This document shows, piece by piece, positions 1-8,119 of a DNA stretch of 36,953 nt (its first letter is position 1; each line of letters starts with the position of its first letter). This DNA is from HRBIN30 sp964534275. Lineage in GTDB: Bacteria > Desulfobacterota > Binatia > HRBIN30. The notes beneath the pieces are model-generated. The model worked only from the letters and a program-made list of their open reading frames with translations, was not told the DNA's origin and searched no databases. The position numbers and the translations under genes are program-made. The stretch is from contig CAZHQG010000029.1 in the NCBI GenBank assembly GCA_964534275.1, positions 1-36,953 of the forward strand, written 5' to 3'.

Positions 1-78
1 AGGCGTTCGACGGAAGCCTGCCACGGCCCAAGGCAAAGGCAAGCATGCTGCGGCTGACTTGCTATCCGTAGGCTGCAA

Positions 79-144
79 GGAATGAAGTGCACGGCGAACC
101 AAGCACGGGTGGGGACCATGTGTTCCCACCCGTGCTTTCATTCC
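79..144. repeat. Interrupted inverted repeat downstream of the AsmA-like gene
   Basis: A 13 bp perfect stem (101-113 with 125-137) closes an 11 nt loop. An outer 7 bp arm (79-85 with 138-144) extends it, leaving a 15 nt bulge on the left side. It begins 28 nt beyond the stop of the minus-strand AsmA-like gene, so it may act as a terminator or mRNA 3' end structure for it. There is no T tract on either strand, so a classic intrinsic terminator is not supported. The rest of 1-172 holds nothing recognisable. Confidence 0.45.
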
Positions 145-172
145 CCGAGCGCAGGGAATCGAGGCTGAGGGT

Positions 173-1594
173 TCAAAGTTCGGGAGACGATTGCCAGGCC
201 GGAAGAGTCTCGCCGAGTTTTCCGTTCCAGACGTACGTGAATGCAGCACTCTTCCCTGCGGGAACGAGGGTGCAGATTCGTGGCTCGTTCGTACACAGCG
301 CGTGCGCAAGTTCACGTGCGATCTCGAGCTGAAACGTGGAGCGAACATGGATGCCATCTTGAAGGCTGAAGGTTCCAGATCCCACGATGCGGAACCGTGG
401 TGCACGCAGTTCCGCACGTCCCACTTCCAGTTGCGTACCACGAAACTTTAAGGCTGCACTGGCGGTCGCAATCTTGGTTGCTGCCGGCATCAACTCCTCG
501 GCAAATTGCAGCCGCACGTCCCGCGGTAGCCCATTACCTTCTGGGGCAATGCGCGACTGCACTCGCTCCAGCAATCCATAGAGCAGGTTCACTCCTGCCC
601 ACTGAAGCTCGCGAGCTTCGACGGAACCGTCCAAGGCCCACTCGGCTTCTTCAGGTGAGCTGGAGGCTGGCTGCCGAACCAGCCGAGCTTCGAGGTCGAG
701 TTCGCCGGACAGGGCGCCCCGCATGTCTAGCCAGAAATGATCGACCAGTGGGCCGATGCGCAGACGGCGTACGTGGATGGAGAGTTCAAGAGGGGCTTCA
801 CCCCGCAGTGGTACGGTGCCCGACACGTCGATGGGTGCACTATTGAGGCGTCCTTCCAGCCGGCGCAACTCGACTTGCTCTGGAGAATAACGGAGTTGCA
901 ACCCGTCGAGCGCAAAGAAGATACCGTTCCAGCCGCGGAGAGCACCAGTAGCACCCATGTCCAGCCCGGATTCGCGCCGTTGAAGGTTCATTTGAAACAA
1001 GAGCGTCCCGCCGTTCGGAAGGCCGGAACCCTGGAACTCGATTGTCGCGCCAGCTCGGGCGTCGCGATGAAACGTTGCCCTGATATCTCGAAGCAGCAGC
1101 GTTTTCTCGCGGTTGTGGTCCACATCGATCGCCGCAAGTCCGCCCTTTTCGATCGTAAAGGAGCTGACGGGCAAGCCCCACAGGAGATCGACGCCTGCGG
1201 GTAGTGCTGCGGCATACCGGGCCAGGTTCGCAACGCCCACGGCTTCTCCAGCGCTGGCACGGAGTAACCGAAGCTCAGGTTGATGGATTCTCACGCGCAC
1301 ACGCACGCCGGCGTCGGCGACGCTAGCAAAAACATCCGGGGCCAATTCGATCCGTTCGACCGCCACCGAAGCTTGCTGCTCGGACCCGAGGTTGAACGCC
1401 GGGCTTTCGAATTTCAGCACTGTGGCGGAGGGCACCAGCCCGAGTTGTACGGTGCAAGCTGGAGGAGAGGGCATGACGGGCAGGGAGCTTTGCACGAACC
1501 CACAAAGCTGTTTTGCAACGACATAGCCTAGGGCGAGCCAAAAAACGCTTGTGGCAAGAAAAACCGCAAGCAGAATCACAGCACCCTTGCGCAT
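173..1594 (-). CDS. AsmA-like membrane-anchored protein
   Basis: A 473 aa protein with one N-terminal membrane segment (about residues 4-27), then a long beta-rich region in which amphipathic repeats resemble AsmA/YhdP/YdbH-type proteins. One clear block is near residues 255-310, with GRLNSAPIDVSG followed by an ALSGELDLEA-type strand. Family members sit in the inner membrane, span the periplasm and are implicated in phospholipid transport to the outer membrane; that role here is inference from fold similarity only. The ATG at 1594 was chosen because AAGGA lies 6 nt upstream and the hydrophobic segment follows at once; the frame stays open further upstream but would overlap the divergent gene. 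It is divergent from the crotonase gene with a 91 bp shared spacer. A GspN-like assignment is a possible alternative. Confidence 0.6.
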   Translation of the reverse strand: MRKGAVILLAVFLATSVFWLALGYVVAKQLCGFVQSSLPVMPSPPACTVQLGLVPSATVLKFESPAFNLGSEQQASVAVERIELAPDVFASVADAGVRVRVRIHQPELRLLRASAGEAVGVANLARYAAALPAGVDLLWGLPVSSFTIEKGGLAAIDVDHNREKTLLLRDIRATFHRDARAGATIEFQGSGLPNGGTLLFQMNLQRRESGLDMGATGALRGWNGIFFALDGLQLRYSPEQVELRRLEGRLNSAPIDVSGTVPLRGEAPLELSIHVRRLRIGPLVDHFWLDMRGALSGELDLEARLVRQPASSSPEEAEWALDGSVEARELQWAGVNLLYGLLERVQSRIAPEGNGLPRDVRLQFAEELMPAATKIATASAALKFRGTQLEVGRAELRAPRFRIVGSGTFSLQDGIHVRSTFQLEIARELAHALCTNEPRICTLVPAGKSAAFTYVWNGKLGETLPAWQSSPEL

Positions 1595-1685
1595 GGCGTG
1601 TCCTTGCGGTTGATGTTGTCGCATGGCTGCACGCCTCGCAATGGGATCGGGGTGCGGCCGCACGGAGGAACCGAGGAGTCGAAGA

Positions 1686-2483
1686 ATGTACGAGCACATT
1701 CGCGTAGAACGCACGGACGACGTGGTCACGTTGGTTTTAAACAGGCCAGAAACGCGCAACTCGATGACGCCGGCCATGGGAGAAGAGTTGGCCTCCGCAG
1801 TAGAGGAAATTCGTAAGGACACAAGCGTGCGCGTGGTCGTTTTGCGAGGCTCGGGGAAGGCGTTCAGTTCGGGGGGTGATTTGAGCATGCTTGCGCGCGA
1901 TACGGGGCTTGTCAGTGGGAGCGAAGCACCGACGATGGCCGGGTCGCCACGCGACTTTTACGAGCGGTTTCTGTCGATCGCGCGGTTGCCTCAACCCACC
2001 ATTGCCGCCATCAATGGCCACGCCATTGGCGCTGGCGCATGCTTGGCTTTGGGGTGCGACCTCCGCGTGGCAGTCAGCACGGCCAAAATTGGCTTTACCT
2101 TCACGCGGCTGGGCATTCACCCTGGGATGGGCGCCACGTACTTTTTACCGCGGCTTGTTGGAACCTCTACTGCGTGTGATTTGTTGTTCAGCGGCCGGAT
2201 CCTGACTGCCGAGGAAGCCTTGCGCCTTGGGCTCGTCAATCGCGTGGCACCGCCAGAAAGCTTCGATGAAGCGGTTTCTTCATGGGCGCGTGAGATTGCG
2301 AGTTCAGCGCCGTTGGCTGTGCGCTTAGTCAAACGCGCGATTTATCGGGGCGCCCAGCATAGCTTGGAAGAAATGTTGGACTTCGAATCGCTCCAACAGA
2401 GCTGGACCTTTACCACCAACGACGCCCGTGAGGGCTTGCAGGCGATGTTGGAGAAGCGAGAGCCGAGATTTCGAGGCAACTGA
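1686..2483 (+). CDS. Enoyl-CoA hydratase/isomerase-family protein lacking both canonical Glu
   Basis: A 265 aa crotonase-fold protein. The oxyanion-hole blocks are present (AFSSGGDL near residues 59-66 and the GAGACLALGCD block near 115-125). Where 2-enoyl-CoA hydratases carry their two catalytic glutamates, this protein has Cys119 and Phe139, so simple hydration of enoyl-CoA is unlikely. Isomerase, hydrolase-like or other crotonase chemistry is possible and cannot be chosen from sequence. The ATG at 1686 has AGGAG 7 nt upstream; an earlier in-frame ATG at 1623 would overlap the divergent AsmA-like promoter region and adds an unconserved-looking tail. An SDR gene follows 17 nt later, so the two probably form an operon in fatty acid or acyl-CoA metabolism. 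Confidence 0.85.
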   Translation: MYEHIRVERTDDVVTLVLNRPETRNSMTPAMGEELASAVEEIRKDTSVRVVVLRGSGKAFSSGGDLSMLARDTGLVSGSEAPTMAGSPRDFYERFLSIARLPQPTIAAINGHAIGAGACLALGCDLRVAVSTAKIGFTFTRLGIHPGMGATYFLPRLVGTSTACDLLFSGRILTAEEALRLGLVNRVAPPESFDEAVSSWAREIASSAPLAVRLVKRAIYRGAQHSLEEMLDFESLQQSWTFTTNDAREGLQAMLEKREPRFRGN

Positions 2484-2500
2484 AAGGAAGGGCAGGTGCA

Positions 2501-3298
2501 ATGACAAAAAAACAATCGCCGGGGCAGCGGAAGGCACTGGTGACAGGCGCATCGGCCGGAATCGGCGCAGCGTTTTCCGCCCGATTGGCTTCCCGCGGTT
2601 ATGATTTGGTGTTGGTCGCCCGCGACCAAAAGCGCTTGGAAGCACGCGCGAAGGAATTGCACCGGGAACACGGTGTTCATGTGGAGGTGCTGCCGGCAGA
2701 CTTGACCAAGTCGCCGGAGCTGAAACGGGTGGAAAAAGCAGCCGCTGCGGGTTTGGATTTGCTAGTCAACAATGCTGGGTTTGGAACCTTTGGCTCGTTT
2801 TACGAGCTGGACATCGACCGCGAGGAAGAAGAAATTCGCTTGAACGTCCTGGCACTGGTCAGACTAACCCACGCTGCGTTGAAGCCAATGGTGCAGCGTG
2901 GGGAGGGCGCGATCATCAACGTGTCGTCCCTCGCCTCGTTCCAGCCAATGCCGTACAACGCCACCTACGGAGCGACGAAGGCGTACGTGACCAGCTTTAC
3001 GGAAGCCCTCGCAGAGGAGCTGCGCGGAACCGGCGTGCGCATCCAGGCGTTGTGCCCGGGTTTTACGCGGACCGAGTTTCAAGAGCGAGCGGGGCTGCAC
3101 GTTTCCGGAGTGCCCTCGTTCTTGTGGATGAGCGCTGAGGAAGTCGTAGACGCGTCTCTCGCTGCGTTGGAACGGGGGCAAGTGCTGGTCGTTCCCGGTG
3201 CCTCGTACAAGGCGATGGCTTGGCTAACCGGATTGATGCCTCGGCCCGTCACGCGCCGGGTGGCCGGAGTCATCGGCCGAACGCAATTCCGTCGCTGA
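2501..3298 (+). CDS. Short-chain dehydrogenase/reductase (SDR)
   Basis: A 265 aa classical SDR. Visible motifs are the NAD(P) glycine motif TGASAGIG (15-22), NNAG (90-93), the catalytic Ser in VSSLAS (near 142) and the YxxxK pair Tyr156/Lys160, followed by a CPGFTRTEF cofactor block. ARD after the second strand, an Arg-containing turn, fits NADP(H) preference, but that is weak. The sequence resembles the DltE/YqjQ-type cytosolic SDRs, whose substrates are mostly unknown. The gene follows the crotonase gene by 17 nt, and a GGAAGGGCAGG-type ribosome site precedes the ATG, so co-translation is likely. A role in acyl-chain or ketone reduction is an inference from the neighbour. Confidence 0.9.
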   Translation: MTKKQSPGQRKALVTGASAGIGAAFSARLASRGYDLVLVARDQKRLEARAKELHREHGVHVEVLPADLTKSPELKRVEKAAAAGLDLLVNNAGFGTFGSFYELDIDREEEEIRLNVLALVRLTHAALKPMVQRGEGAIINVSSLASFQPMPYNATYGATKAYVTSFTEALAEELRGTGVRIQALCPGFTRTEFQERAGLHVSGVPSFLWMSAEEVVDASLAALERGQVLVVPGASYKAMAWLTGLMPRPVTRRVAGVIGRTQFRR

Positions 3299-3636
3299 GC
3301 TGGATCGTCGGCCGCACCTGCGCGAATTCGCGCGTCAAGCCCCTGGCTGAGTTGCGGTGGAAGCCGGCGTTCGCTGAAGGAGTCTCCCTCAGCGAACGCC
3401 AGCTTCCACCGGCCAAGAAAAGGTGCCCGACCCCCCTCGCACATTGGGGGCAGGGGTGGGAGGGGTGCAAGCGTCTAGCGCTCGCGTGGTCGGGCAGCTC
3501 GTCAACGCTGGCGACCTGCCAAAGCCGCGAACGAGGGAACTTGTGTACCCCGCCGCTGGCATCCGGGCAAAGAATCGGGGCCGCCGAGCGAATGTTCTCG
3601 GAAGACGTGAGACAGAAAACTTGTATTTGCCGTACC
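3299..3636. other. Non-coding spacer between convergent genes
   Basis: 338 bp between the SDR stop (+) and the TetR stop (-). It contains the long hairpin described separately (3356-3410) and a short C/G-rich stem-like stretch near 3430-3475. I see no plausible gene: open frames here have no recognisable product and run through the hairpin. Confidence 0.6.
3356..3410. repeat. 22 bp inverted repeat with one mismatch
   Basis: The left arm 3356-3377 and right arm 3389-3410 are reverse complements except for one position. The 11 nt loop can itself extend the stem through GGA/TCC. It lies 58 nt after the SDR stop, between convergent genes. No T tract follows on either strand, so it may be a rho-independent-like end structure, a dispersed palindromic (REP/MITE-like) element, or both. 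Confidence 0.7.
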
Positions 3637-4329
3637 TCATGAACGGATACGCACTGTTGCCATGTGAGGAGCGCGGACCCCAAGATAGGTCCGTAAAACA
3701 CGGGCAAGCTCGCGTTGTAGCACCGCACGGGGAAACTCGCGCGGTTCGGGGAGCATCAAAAAGTGGTTGAGTGTGCCGAACATCACCCGCAACACAAACG
3801 GCGCACCGAGCTTCGGGTCCGGATGCTCGAAATCACCTCTCCGTTCTTGCAGTAACGCGCCCATGTGTGCCGCCAGGTGATCGAACAGCTCTCTGCTACG
3901 TTGATTGGCCGCAGAGTCTGAGATTGCACGCACCAGGATCGCTCGAAATAAGCCTTGCCGCTCCTGATAAACGTCAATGAGGAAGTCCACGAGGGCTTGC
4001 AAAACCGCTGGGGTAGGAATGCCCTGCCAGCGGTCGGGAGCAAGAACCGCGGAAGCGGTCACCTTAGCCTCCTCGCAAAATCGCTCGTGCAGTGCGTGCA
4101 GGAGTGATTCCTTGGTCGGAAAGCGCCGGTAAAAGCCACCAACAGAGGTTCGAGCTGCCGCTGCGATTTCGGCAACCGAAACGCGGTCGAACCCTTGTTG
4201 GGAAACGAGTTGCTCGGCAGCTTCCAAGATGCGGCCGAGTTGCTCCCGCGTACGGCCTTGCCGCGGCGGCCGCACCCACCGGAGTACGCTCGAAGGAGAC
4301 TGTTCGTTTGTTCGCGGGCCTTTCACCAT
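3637..4329 (-). CDS. TetR/AcrR-family transcriptional regulator
   Basis: A 230 aa protein. The N-terminal helix-turn-helix of the TetR family runs from about residue 24 to 75 (RILEAAEQLVSQQGFDRVSV, then AEIAAAARTSVGGFYRRF and FPTKESLL). The rest is helical, as expected of a ligand-binding and dimerisation domain, with DFLIDVYQERQGLFRAIL-like helices. It is a DNA-binding repressor, normally responding to a small hydrophobic ligand. It converges on the crotonase-SDR pair, a common arrangement for regulators of fatty acid metabolism, but no operator was identified. The start at 4329 (ATG) lacks a good ribosome site. The open frame extends about 60 codons upstream with unlikely composition, so the true start is somewhat uncertain. 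Confidence 0.88.
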   Translation of the reverse strand: MVKGPRTNEQSPSSVLRWVRPPRQGRTREQLGRILEAAEQLVSQQGFDRVSVAEIAAAARTSVGGFYRRFPTKESLLHALHERFCEEAKVTASAVLAPDRWQGIPTPAVLQALVDFLIDVYQERQGLFRAILVRAISDSAANQRSRELFDHLAAHMGALLQERRGDFEHPDPKLGAPFVLRVMFGTLNHFLMLPEPREFPRAVLQRELARVLRTYLGVRAPHMATVRIRS

Positions 4330-4946
4330 GTCCGAGGACCGAAGTGCGGCTTCCGCTTCTACCGCGATCAGAAACCGAAAGCAAGCGCTGCCGCGGGGAA
4401 TTCGAAGAAAATGTTGGCAAACCATCGAGATGGGCAATGTTTTTCCTCGCACTGCGGCCGATGTGGTGGGCCCGCAACGGCGCCTGCGCCTGTGCGAGGA
4501 TTCCCCGGAAGACAAGTGGGGCCTGCGTGTGGGTGGAAAGGTGAACTCTTTGCCGGTCTTGTGCTTTCGTCTGTTCAGTGGGCGCAGGCACGGGGATCCC
4601 AGTCGCCGGCGGCTCTCGTGTACCGTGGGGAATCACCGCGACAACTGATGCTCGCGGCTAAAAGGTGGCGAGGACACTGTTTTCCTGGTCTGCGTGCGTA
4701 TCGCCTGCCGCGGGCTGTTTCTTGGTAAGCCAGAGGAAACCCTTGAGGCGGCAAACCGAGTCGCGAACGACCTTCTCGCGAACTTGAGCACCTCCCAACT
4801 TGGTCGCTGTTCAAGGGCGAGCCCGCCTACAACCTGATCCCTCCCATTTGCCTCCGCTGCGACGGTTTTGCCTGATCGGCCGCCGATGTTGGTCCCGCAG
4901 CAGCCGAGGGCATCTTGCCAGCCGCGAGGAAGTCGGGCCGAACCGG
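4330..4946. other. 617 bp without a supportable gene
   Basis: The stretch lies between the TetR start and the end of the glycosyltransferase, both on the minus strand. Several overlapping open frames exist on both strands, including one on the plus strand from an ATG at 4328 to 4648, but none has a recognisable domain, a good ribosome site or gene-like composition. No tRNA or clear hairpin-plus-T-tract was seen. The part next to 4330 probably holds the TetR promoter. Confidence 0.5.
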
Positions 4947-5954
4947 TCAAGCGGTGAAGAACCAGTCGTGGCCTTCGACGCGCGAGCTGTGGGCGAGGAA
5001 CATGCGGATTGCGTCGCGGGCAGTGTCGTTGGCGACGCTGACGAGCAGGGGAAGCCGCGGCAATGTGTCGACGTGGTGTGGTCCAACCACAAGGGCTCGA
5101 CCAATGCGGGCGCCCAGCCGCCGCGGGTGCACGTCGACGATGGCGATAGGCTCCTTTTTGTAGCAGGCAAGGGCACGCATAAGCCGGCGCGCGGTTGGGC
5201 CGTATCCCCAGAGCAAATAGTGTCGGGAGTAGCGAAGAGGCCCTTGAGCCAAGTGAAAAGCTTTGCATTGGGCAATTTGCATCTGCGAGTAGCTGGGGTG
5301 CGAAGCGCTGGTGCGGCCCGGGTGCATCCGCCAGAAGTGCAAGCGCTCTGGTAGGCAGGCGAGTCGGTGTCCACTGGCAAAGAGCCGGAGAATCAAATCG
5401 TAGTCTTCCGGCCAGGGTACTTCTCGATAGGAACATTGCAGCAAGACTTCGCGGCGAAGCACCCACGTCGGGTGCACCAGTGGGCATTCGCGGAATCGCT
5501 CCCGCGCCAAATCTTCCGGCGACAGCAAACGATCGAGCCACGCAACGTAGCGCCGGTAACCTTGCCCGACGCGCTGTTCCGGGAACAGTTGTACGCGGCA
5601 GCCGACCCCAGCGAGGGAGGGATCGGCAAGCAAGGCGCGGGTTTGGCAGGCAAGACGCCAAGGGTGCATGAGGTCATCAGCGTCCATGCGTGCGATCAAA
5701 TTCCCGTGGCAGTGATCGAGCCCCAGTTGCAGTGCAGCGACGATTCCTCGCGCCGACTGGCGGACGACACGAATGCGGCGATCTGCGAGGGCAAAGGTTT
5801 GCAGGATTTCCGGTGTCGCATCGGTCGAACCGTCGTCGACACAGACGCACTCCCAGTCGACGCCAACTTGAGCTCGAATACTGGCGAGCGCCGCAGCGAG
5901 CGTGGCGGCTGCGTTGCGAACTGGGAGCAGAATGGAAACCGAACGGTCGTTCAC
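4947..5954 (-). CDS. Family 2 glycosyltransferase with extra C-terminal domain
   Basis: A 335 aa protein. The GT-A catalytic domain occupies about residues 1-225, with VSILLPVRN at the N-terminus, DDGSTD for nucleotide binding, the ARMDADD DxD metal site (near 92-98) and a PEDYDL acceptor-side motif. It should transfer a sugar from a nucleotide-sugar donor to a cell-surface glycan at the cytoplasmic face of the membrane; the specific sugar is unknown. The last 90 or so residues carry LLWGYGPTARRLMRAL followed by an IAIVDVHPRR strand, which looks like a Rossmann-type GxGxxx unit attached to the transferase. The start is GTG with a weak ribosome site. It is divergent from the aldo/keto reductase gene (172 bp spacer). 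Confidence 0.85.
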   Translation of the reverse strand: MNDRSVSILLPVRNAAATLAAALASIRAQVGVDWECVCVDDGSTDATPEILQTFALADRRIRVVRQSARGIVAALQLGLDHCHGNLIARMDADDLMHPWRLACQTRALLADPSLAGVGCRVQLFPEQRVGQGYRRYVAWLDRLLSPEDLARERFRECPLVHPTWVLRREVLLQCSYREVPWPEDYDLILRLFASGHRLACLPERLHFWRMHPGRTSASHPSYSQMQIAQCKAFHLAQGPLRYSRHYLLWGYGPTARRLMRALACYKKEPIAIVDVHPRRLGARIGRALVVGPHHVDTLPRLPLLVSVANDTARDAIRMFLAHSSRVEGHDWFFTA

Positions 5955-6126
5955 AGCGAGGATGGTTGCAGTTTGAACCTGGCTGTTCCTTTATCACACG
6001 AAAAAATCAGGGCCACGCGCGTTGCGCGTAGCGGGAGATTTGAGTTCGAGGCAGGCTCGATCAAAGGGCTCGTTTACCGTAAGCAAACACGCCCGCACAA
6101 ACCGAAACCACGAAGAGGATGCAACC

Positions 6127-7044
6127 ATGTCGATCTTGAAAAGCTCTCCGCAAGCACGGCCAATCGGCCAGTCGTCGTTACGGGTTTTCCCGATCGCATA
6201 CGGGTGCTGGCGCTTCCGTAGCGGCTCGGTCCATGAGGCACGAGCGAAAATCGAAGCTGCCGTGGAAGTCGGTGTTCAGTTGTTCGACCACGCCGATATT
6301 TACGGAGGCGCAGGCGCTGCAGAGGAGTTGTTTGGGCGTGTGCTTCACGAAAATCCCACGTTGCGGCGCTTCATGGTGGTGGCGACCAAGTGCGGGATCG
6401 TCCCTGGGGTTCCCTACGATGCCAGCTACCTGCACCTCATGCGGGGTGCGGAAGAATCCTTGCGCCGCTTAAGGTGCGAGGTCATCGACTTGTTTTTCGT
6501 GCACCGATACGACCTTCTGGCGCATCCAGAAGAAACGGCGCGGGCCTTAGAGCAGCTCCGCCAGGAAGGGAAAATCCGCGAGGCAGGCGTATCGAACTAT
6601 ACGCCATCTCAGGCCGCTGCGTTGCAACGCTTTTTGCCGTTTCCGTTGGCAGCGCACCAGCGAGAGTGGAGTTGCACCTGGCCGAACGTGCTGCTCGACG
6701 GCACGGTGGACCAGTGTTTCTCGCTCGGCCTAGGCTTGCTTGCGTGGAGCCCGTTAGCTGGTGGCAAGCTGCTGCTTTCGGTCGAGCAAGCGCAACGCGA
6801 GCACAACGCAAGCGTGCTCGCACCGGTGATCGAAAAGCTGGATGAACTTGCGCAGCGGTACGGCACCGACCGAGCCGCTGTGGCTCTAAGCTTCTTGCTC
6901 GTGCACCCGGTTGGTGCGATTCCGATCGTTGGGACACAGCGTGTGGAACGGATTCGGCGCCTGCGGCAGGTCTTCGACGTGGGGTGGGAACGACGTGACT
7001 GGTACGCGGTGTTGCAAGCGGGCCTGGGCAAAAAGCTTCCGTAA
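6127..7044 (+). CDS. Aldo/keto reductase
   Basis: A 305 aa (beta/alpha)8 oxidoreductase, reducing carbonyls with NADPH in the cytosol. The catalytic tetrad is intact: Asp54 and Tyr59 (FDHADIYG), Lys88 (ATKCG) and His126 (FFVHRYD). The C-terminal AIPIVGTQRVERIRR block is the 2'-phosphate/adenine-binding part of the family. The sequence is most like the YdhF-type group, whose physiological substrates are unknown. The ATG at 6127 was chosen over upstream in-frame starts because AGAGGA lies 7-8 nt upstream and the family's N-terminus begins soon after. It is transcribed alone, convergent with the heptosyltransferase gene. Confidence 0.9.
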   Translation: MSILKSSPQARPIGQSSLRVFPIAYGCWRFRSGSVHEARAKIEAAVEVGVQLFDHADIYGGAGAAEELFGRVLHENPTLRRFMVVATKCGIVPGVPYDASYLHLMRGAEESLRRLRCEVIDLFFVHRYDLLAHPEETARALEQLRQEGKIREAGVSNYTPSQAAALQRFLPFPLAAHQREWSCTWPNVLLDGTVDQCFSLGLGLLAWSPLAGGKLLLSVEQAQREHNASVLAPVIEKLDELAQRYGTDRAAVALSFLLVHPVGAIPIVGTQRVERIRRLRQVFDVGWERRDWYAVLQAGLGKKLP

Positions 7045-7057
7045 GCTTGGCCCCTTC

Positions 7058-8104
7058 TTAGAGGCTGCCGAGCTTCGCGAGAGCCTCTAGGACTTGCTCC
7101 GGCGAAATGCGGCGGAGGCAGTGATTGTCTCCGAACCGGCATGTCCGGGCCAAACACGGGCTACAGTCGGGCGGGTCGTAAAGAACTTGGCACCGATGCC
7201 CCAACGGGGCAGTGCGCACCGGGTTAGTAGAGCCGAACAGGGCCACGGTTGGCACGCCTAGTAGGCCGGCAAGATGAGTGGCTCCGGAGTCGTTTCCCAC
7301 ATAGCCGCGGCTGTGCACGAGTAGCTGGGCAAGCTCGGGAAGAGTGGTGGCTCCGGCGACGACATGCGCAGAACGACCAAGGTCCTGGGCAATCGCGTCG
7401 CAAAGATCGCGCTCCGATGCCGTGCCCACGAACACACACCCGAGCCCTCGAGAAACGACGGAGCGAGCCAGGCGCCGCCAAGACTCTACCGGCCATTGTT
7501 TCGCGGGACCGAACGCTGCTCCCGGGGCAAAAACGAGAAACGGGTGTCCCGCGGGGAGTTCTTTTGCCACGTTGTCCGGCAAGGCCGTACGCGGAACGAC
7601 CACCGGGATCGACTCCGAAGGGGGGCCACACCCAAGTGCTTTTTGAACCAATTCGAGCCACCCAAGGCTTTGGTGCCTTCGGGGGTGTTTCATGTCCACC
7701 CGAATCGGATGGGTGAGCAGCCAACGTCGCGCGTCGGCGATCACGCCGATGCGCACGGGTACTTTGGCAAGGTACATCCATAGGGCAGATTCGAAGCTTC
7801 GCGGGAAGAGGACCGCAACATCCCAGGTGCCCGCTTGAATGTTTCGGACGAGTTCCCATCGCGATCCGAGCCAACGGGAACGAGAGCGAAGCCGGTATGA
7901 AAGCACACAATCGACCCAAGGGAGCAGGGAAAAAAAAGATGCCAGCTCCTCGCGGACTAGCACGCCCAGATGCGCCTGTGGGAACGTTTGGCGAACTGCC
8001 CAGAGAGCAGGCAAGCTCATAACCAGATCCCCGAGCCAGTTCACCTCCTTCACGAGGATTCGGGCGGCTGGGGAGACGGTTGGTCGCGCCGATGCGATCG
8101 CCAT
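7058..8104 (-). CDS. waaF: Lipopolysaccharide heptosyltransferase II-like (GT9)
   Basis: A 348 aa GT-B glycosyltransferase of family 9. Signatures are NWLGDLVMSLPAL near the N-terminus (acceptor-binding loop), FAPGAAFGPAKQWP in the middle, and GNDSGATHLAGLLGVPTVAL then FGSTNP for ADP-heptose binding. The C-terminal cysteine cluster CSPCLARTCRF is typical of WaaF proteins. It adds a heptose to the inner core of lipopolysaccharide at the cytoplasmic side of the inner membrane, which supports a didermic, LPS-bearing cell. It lies 15 nt downstream of the 2-hydroxyacid dehydrogenase gene on the same strand, so the two are probably co-transcribed. Another GT9 specificity (WaaC or WaaQ-like) cannot be fully excluded. 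Confidence 0.88.
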   Translation of the reverse strand: MAIASARPTVSPAARILVKEVNWLGDLVMSLPALWAVRQTFPQAHLGVLVREELASFFSLLPWVDCVLSYRLRSRSRWLGSRWELVRNIQAGTWDVAVLFPRSFESALWMYLAKVPVRIGVIADARRWLLTHPIRVDMKHPRRHQSLGWLELVQKALGCGPPSESIPVVVPRTALPDNVAKELPAGHPFLVFAPGAAFGPAKQWPVESWRRLARSVVSRGLGCVFVGTASERDLCDAIAQDLGRSAHVVAGATTLPELAQLLVHSRGYVGNDSGATHLAGLLGVPTVALFGSTNPVRTAPLGHRCQVLYDPPDCSPCLARTCRFGDNHCLRRISPEQVLEALAKLGSL

Positions 8105-8119
8105 CGAGGAGTCCCTGCG

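Noticed and set aside
1623..1685. Upstream start for the crotonase-fold gene
   Set aside because: The extra 21 residues overlap the divergent promoter spacer and lack family similarity; the ATG at 1686 has a proper ribosome site.
4633..5661. Long minus-strand open frame of 342 codons
   Set aside because: It overlaps the clearly recognisable GT2 gene in another frame and has an Arg/Pro-rich composition without any domain. It is a shadow of high GC.
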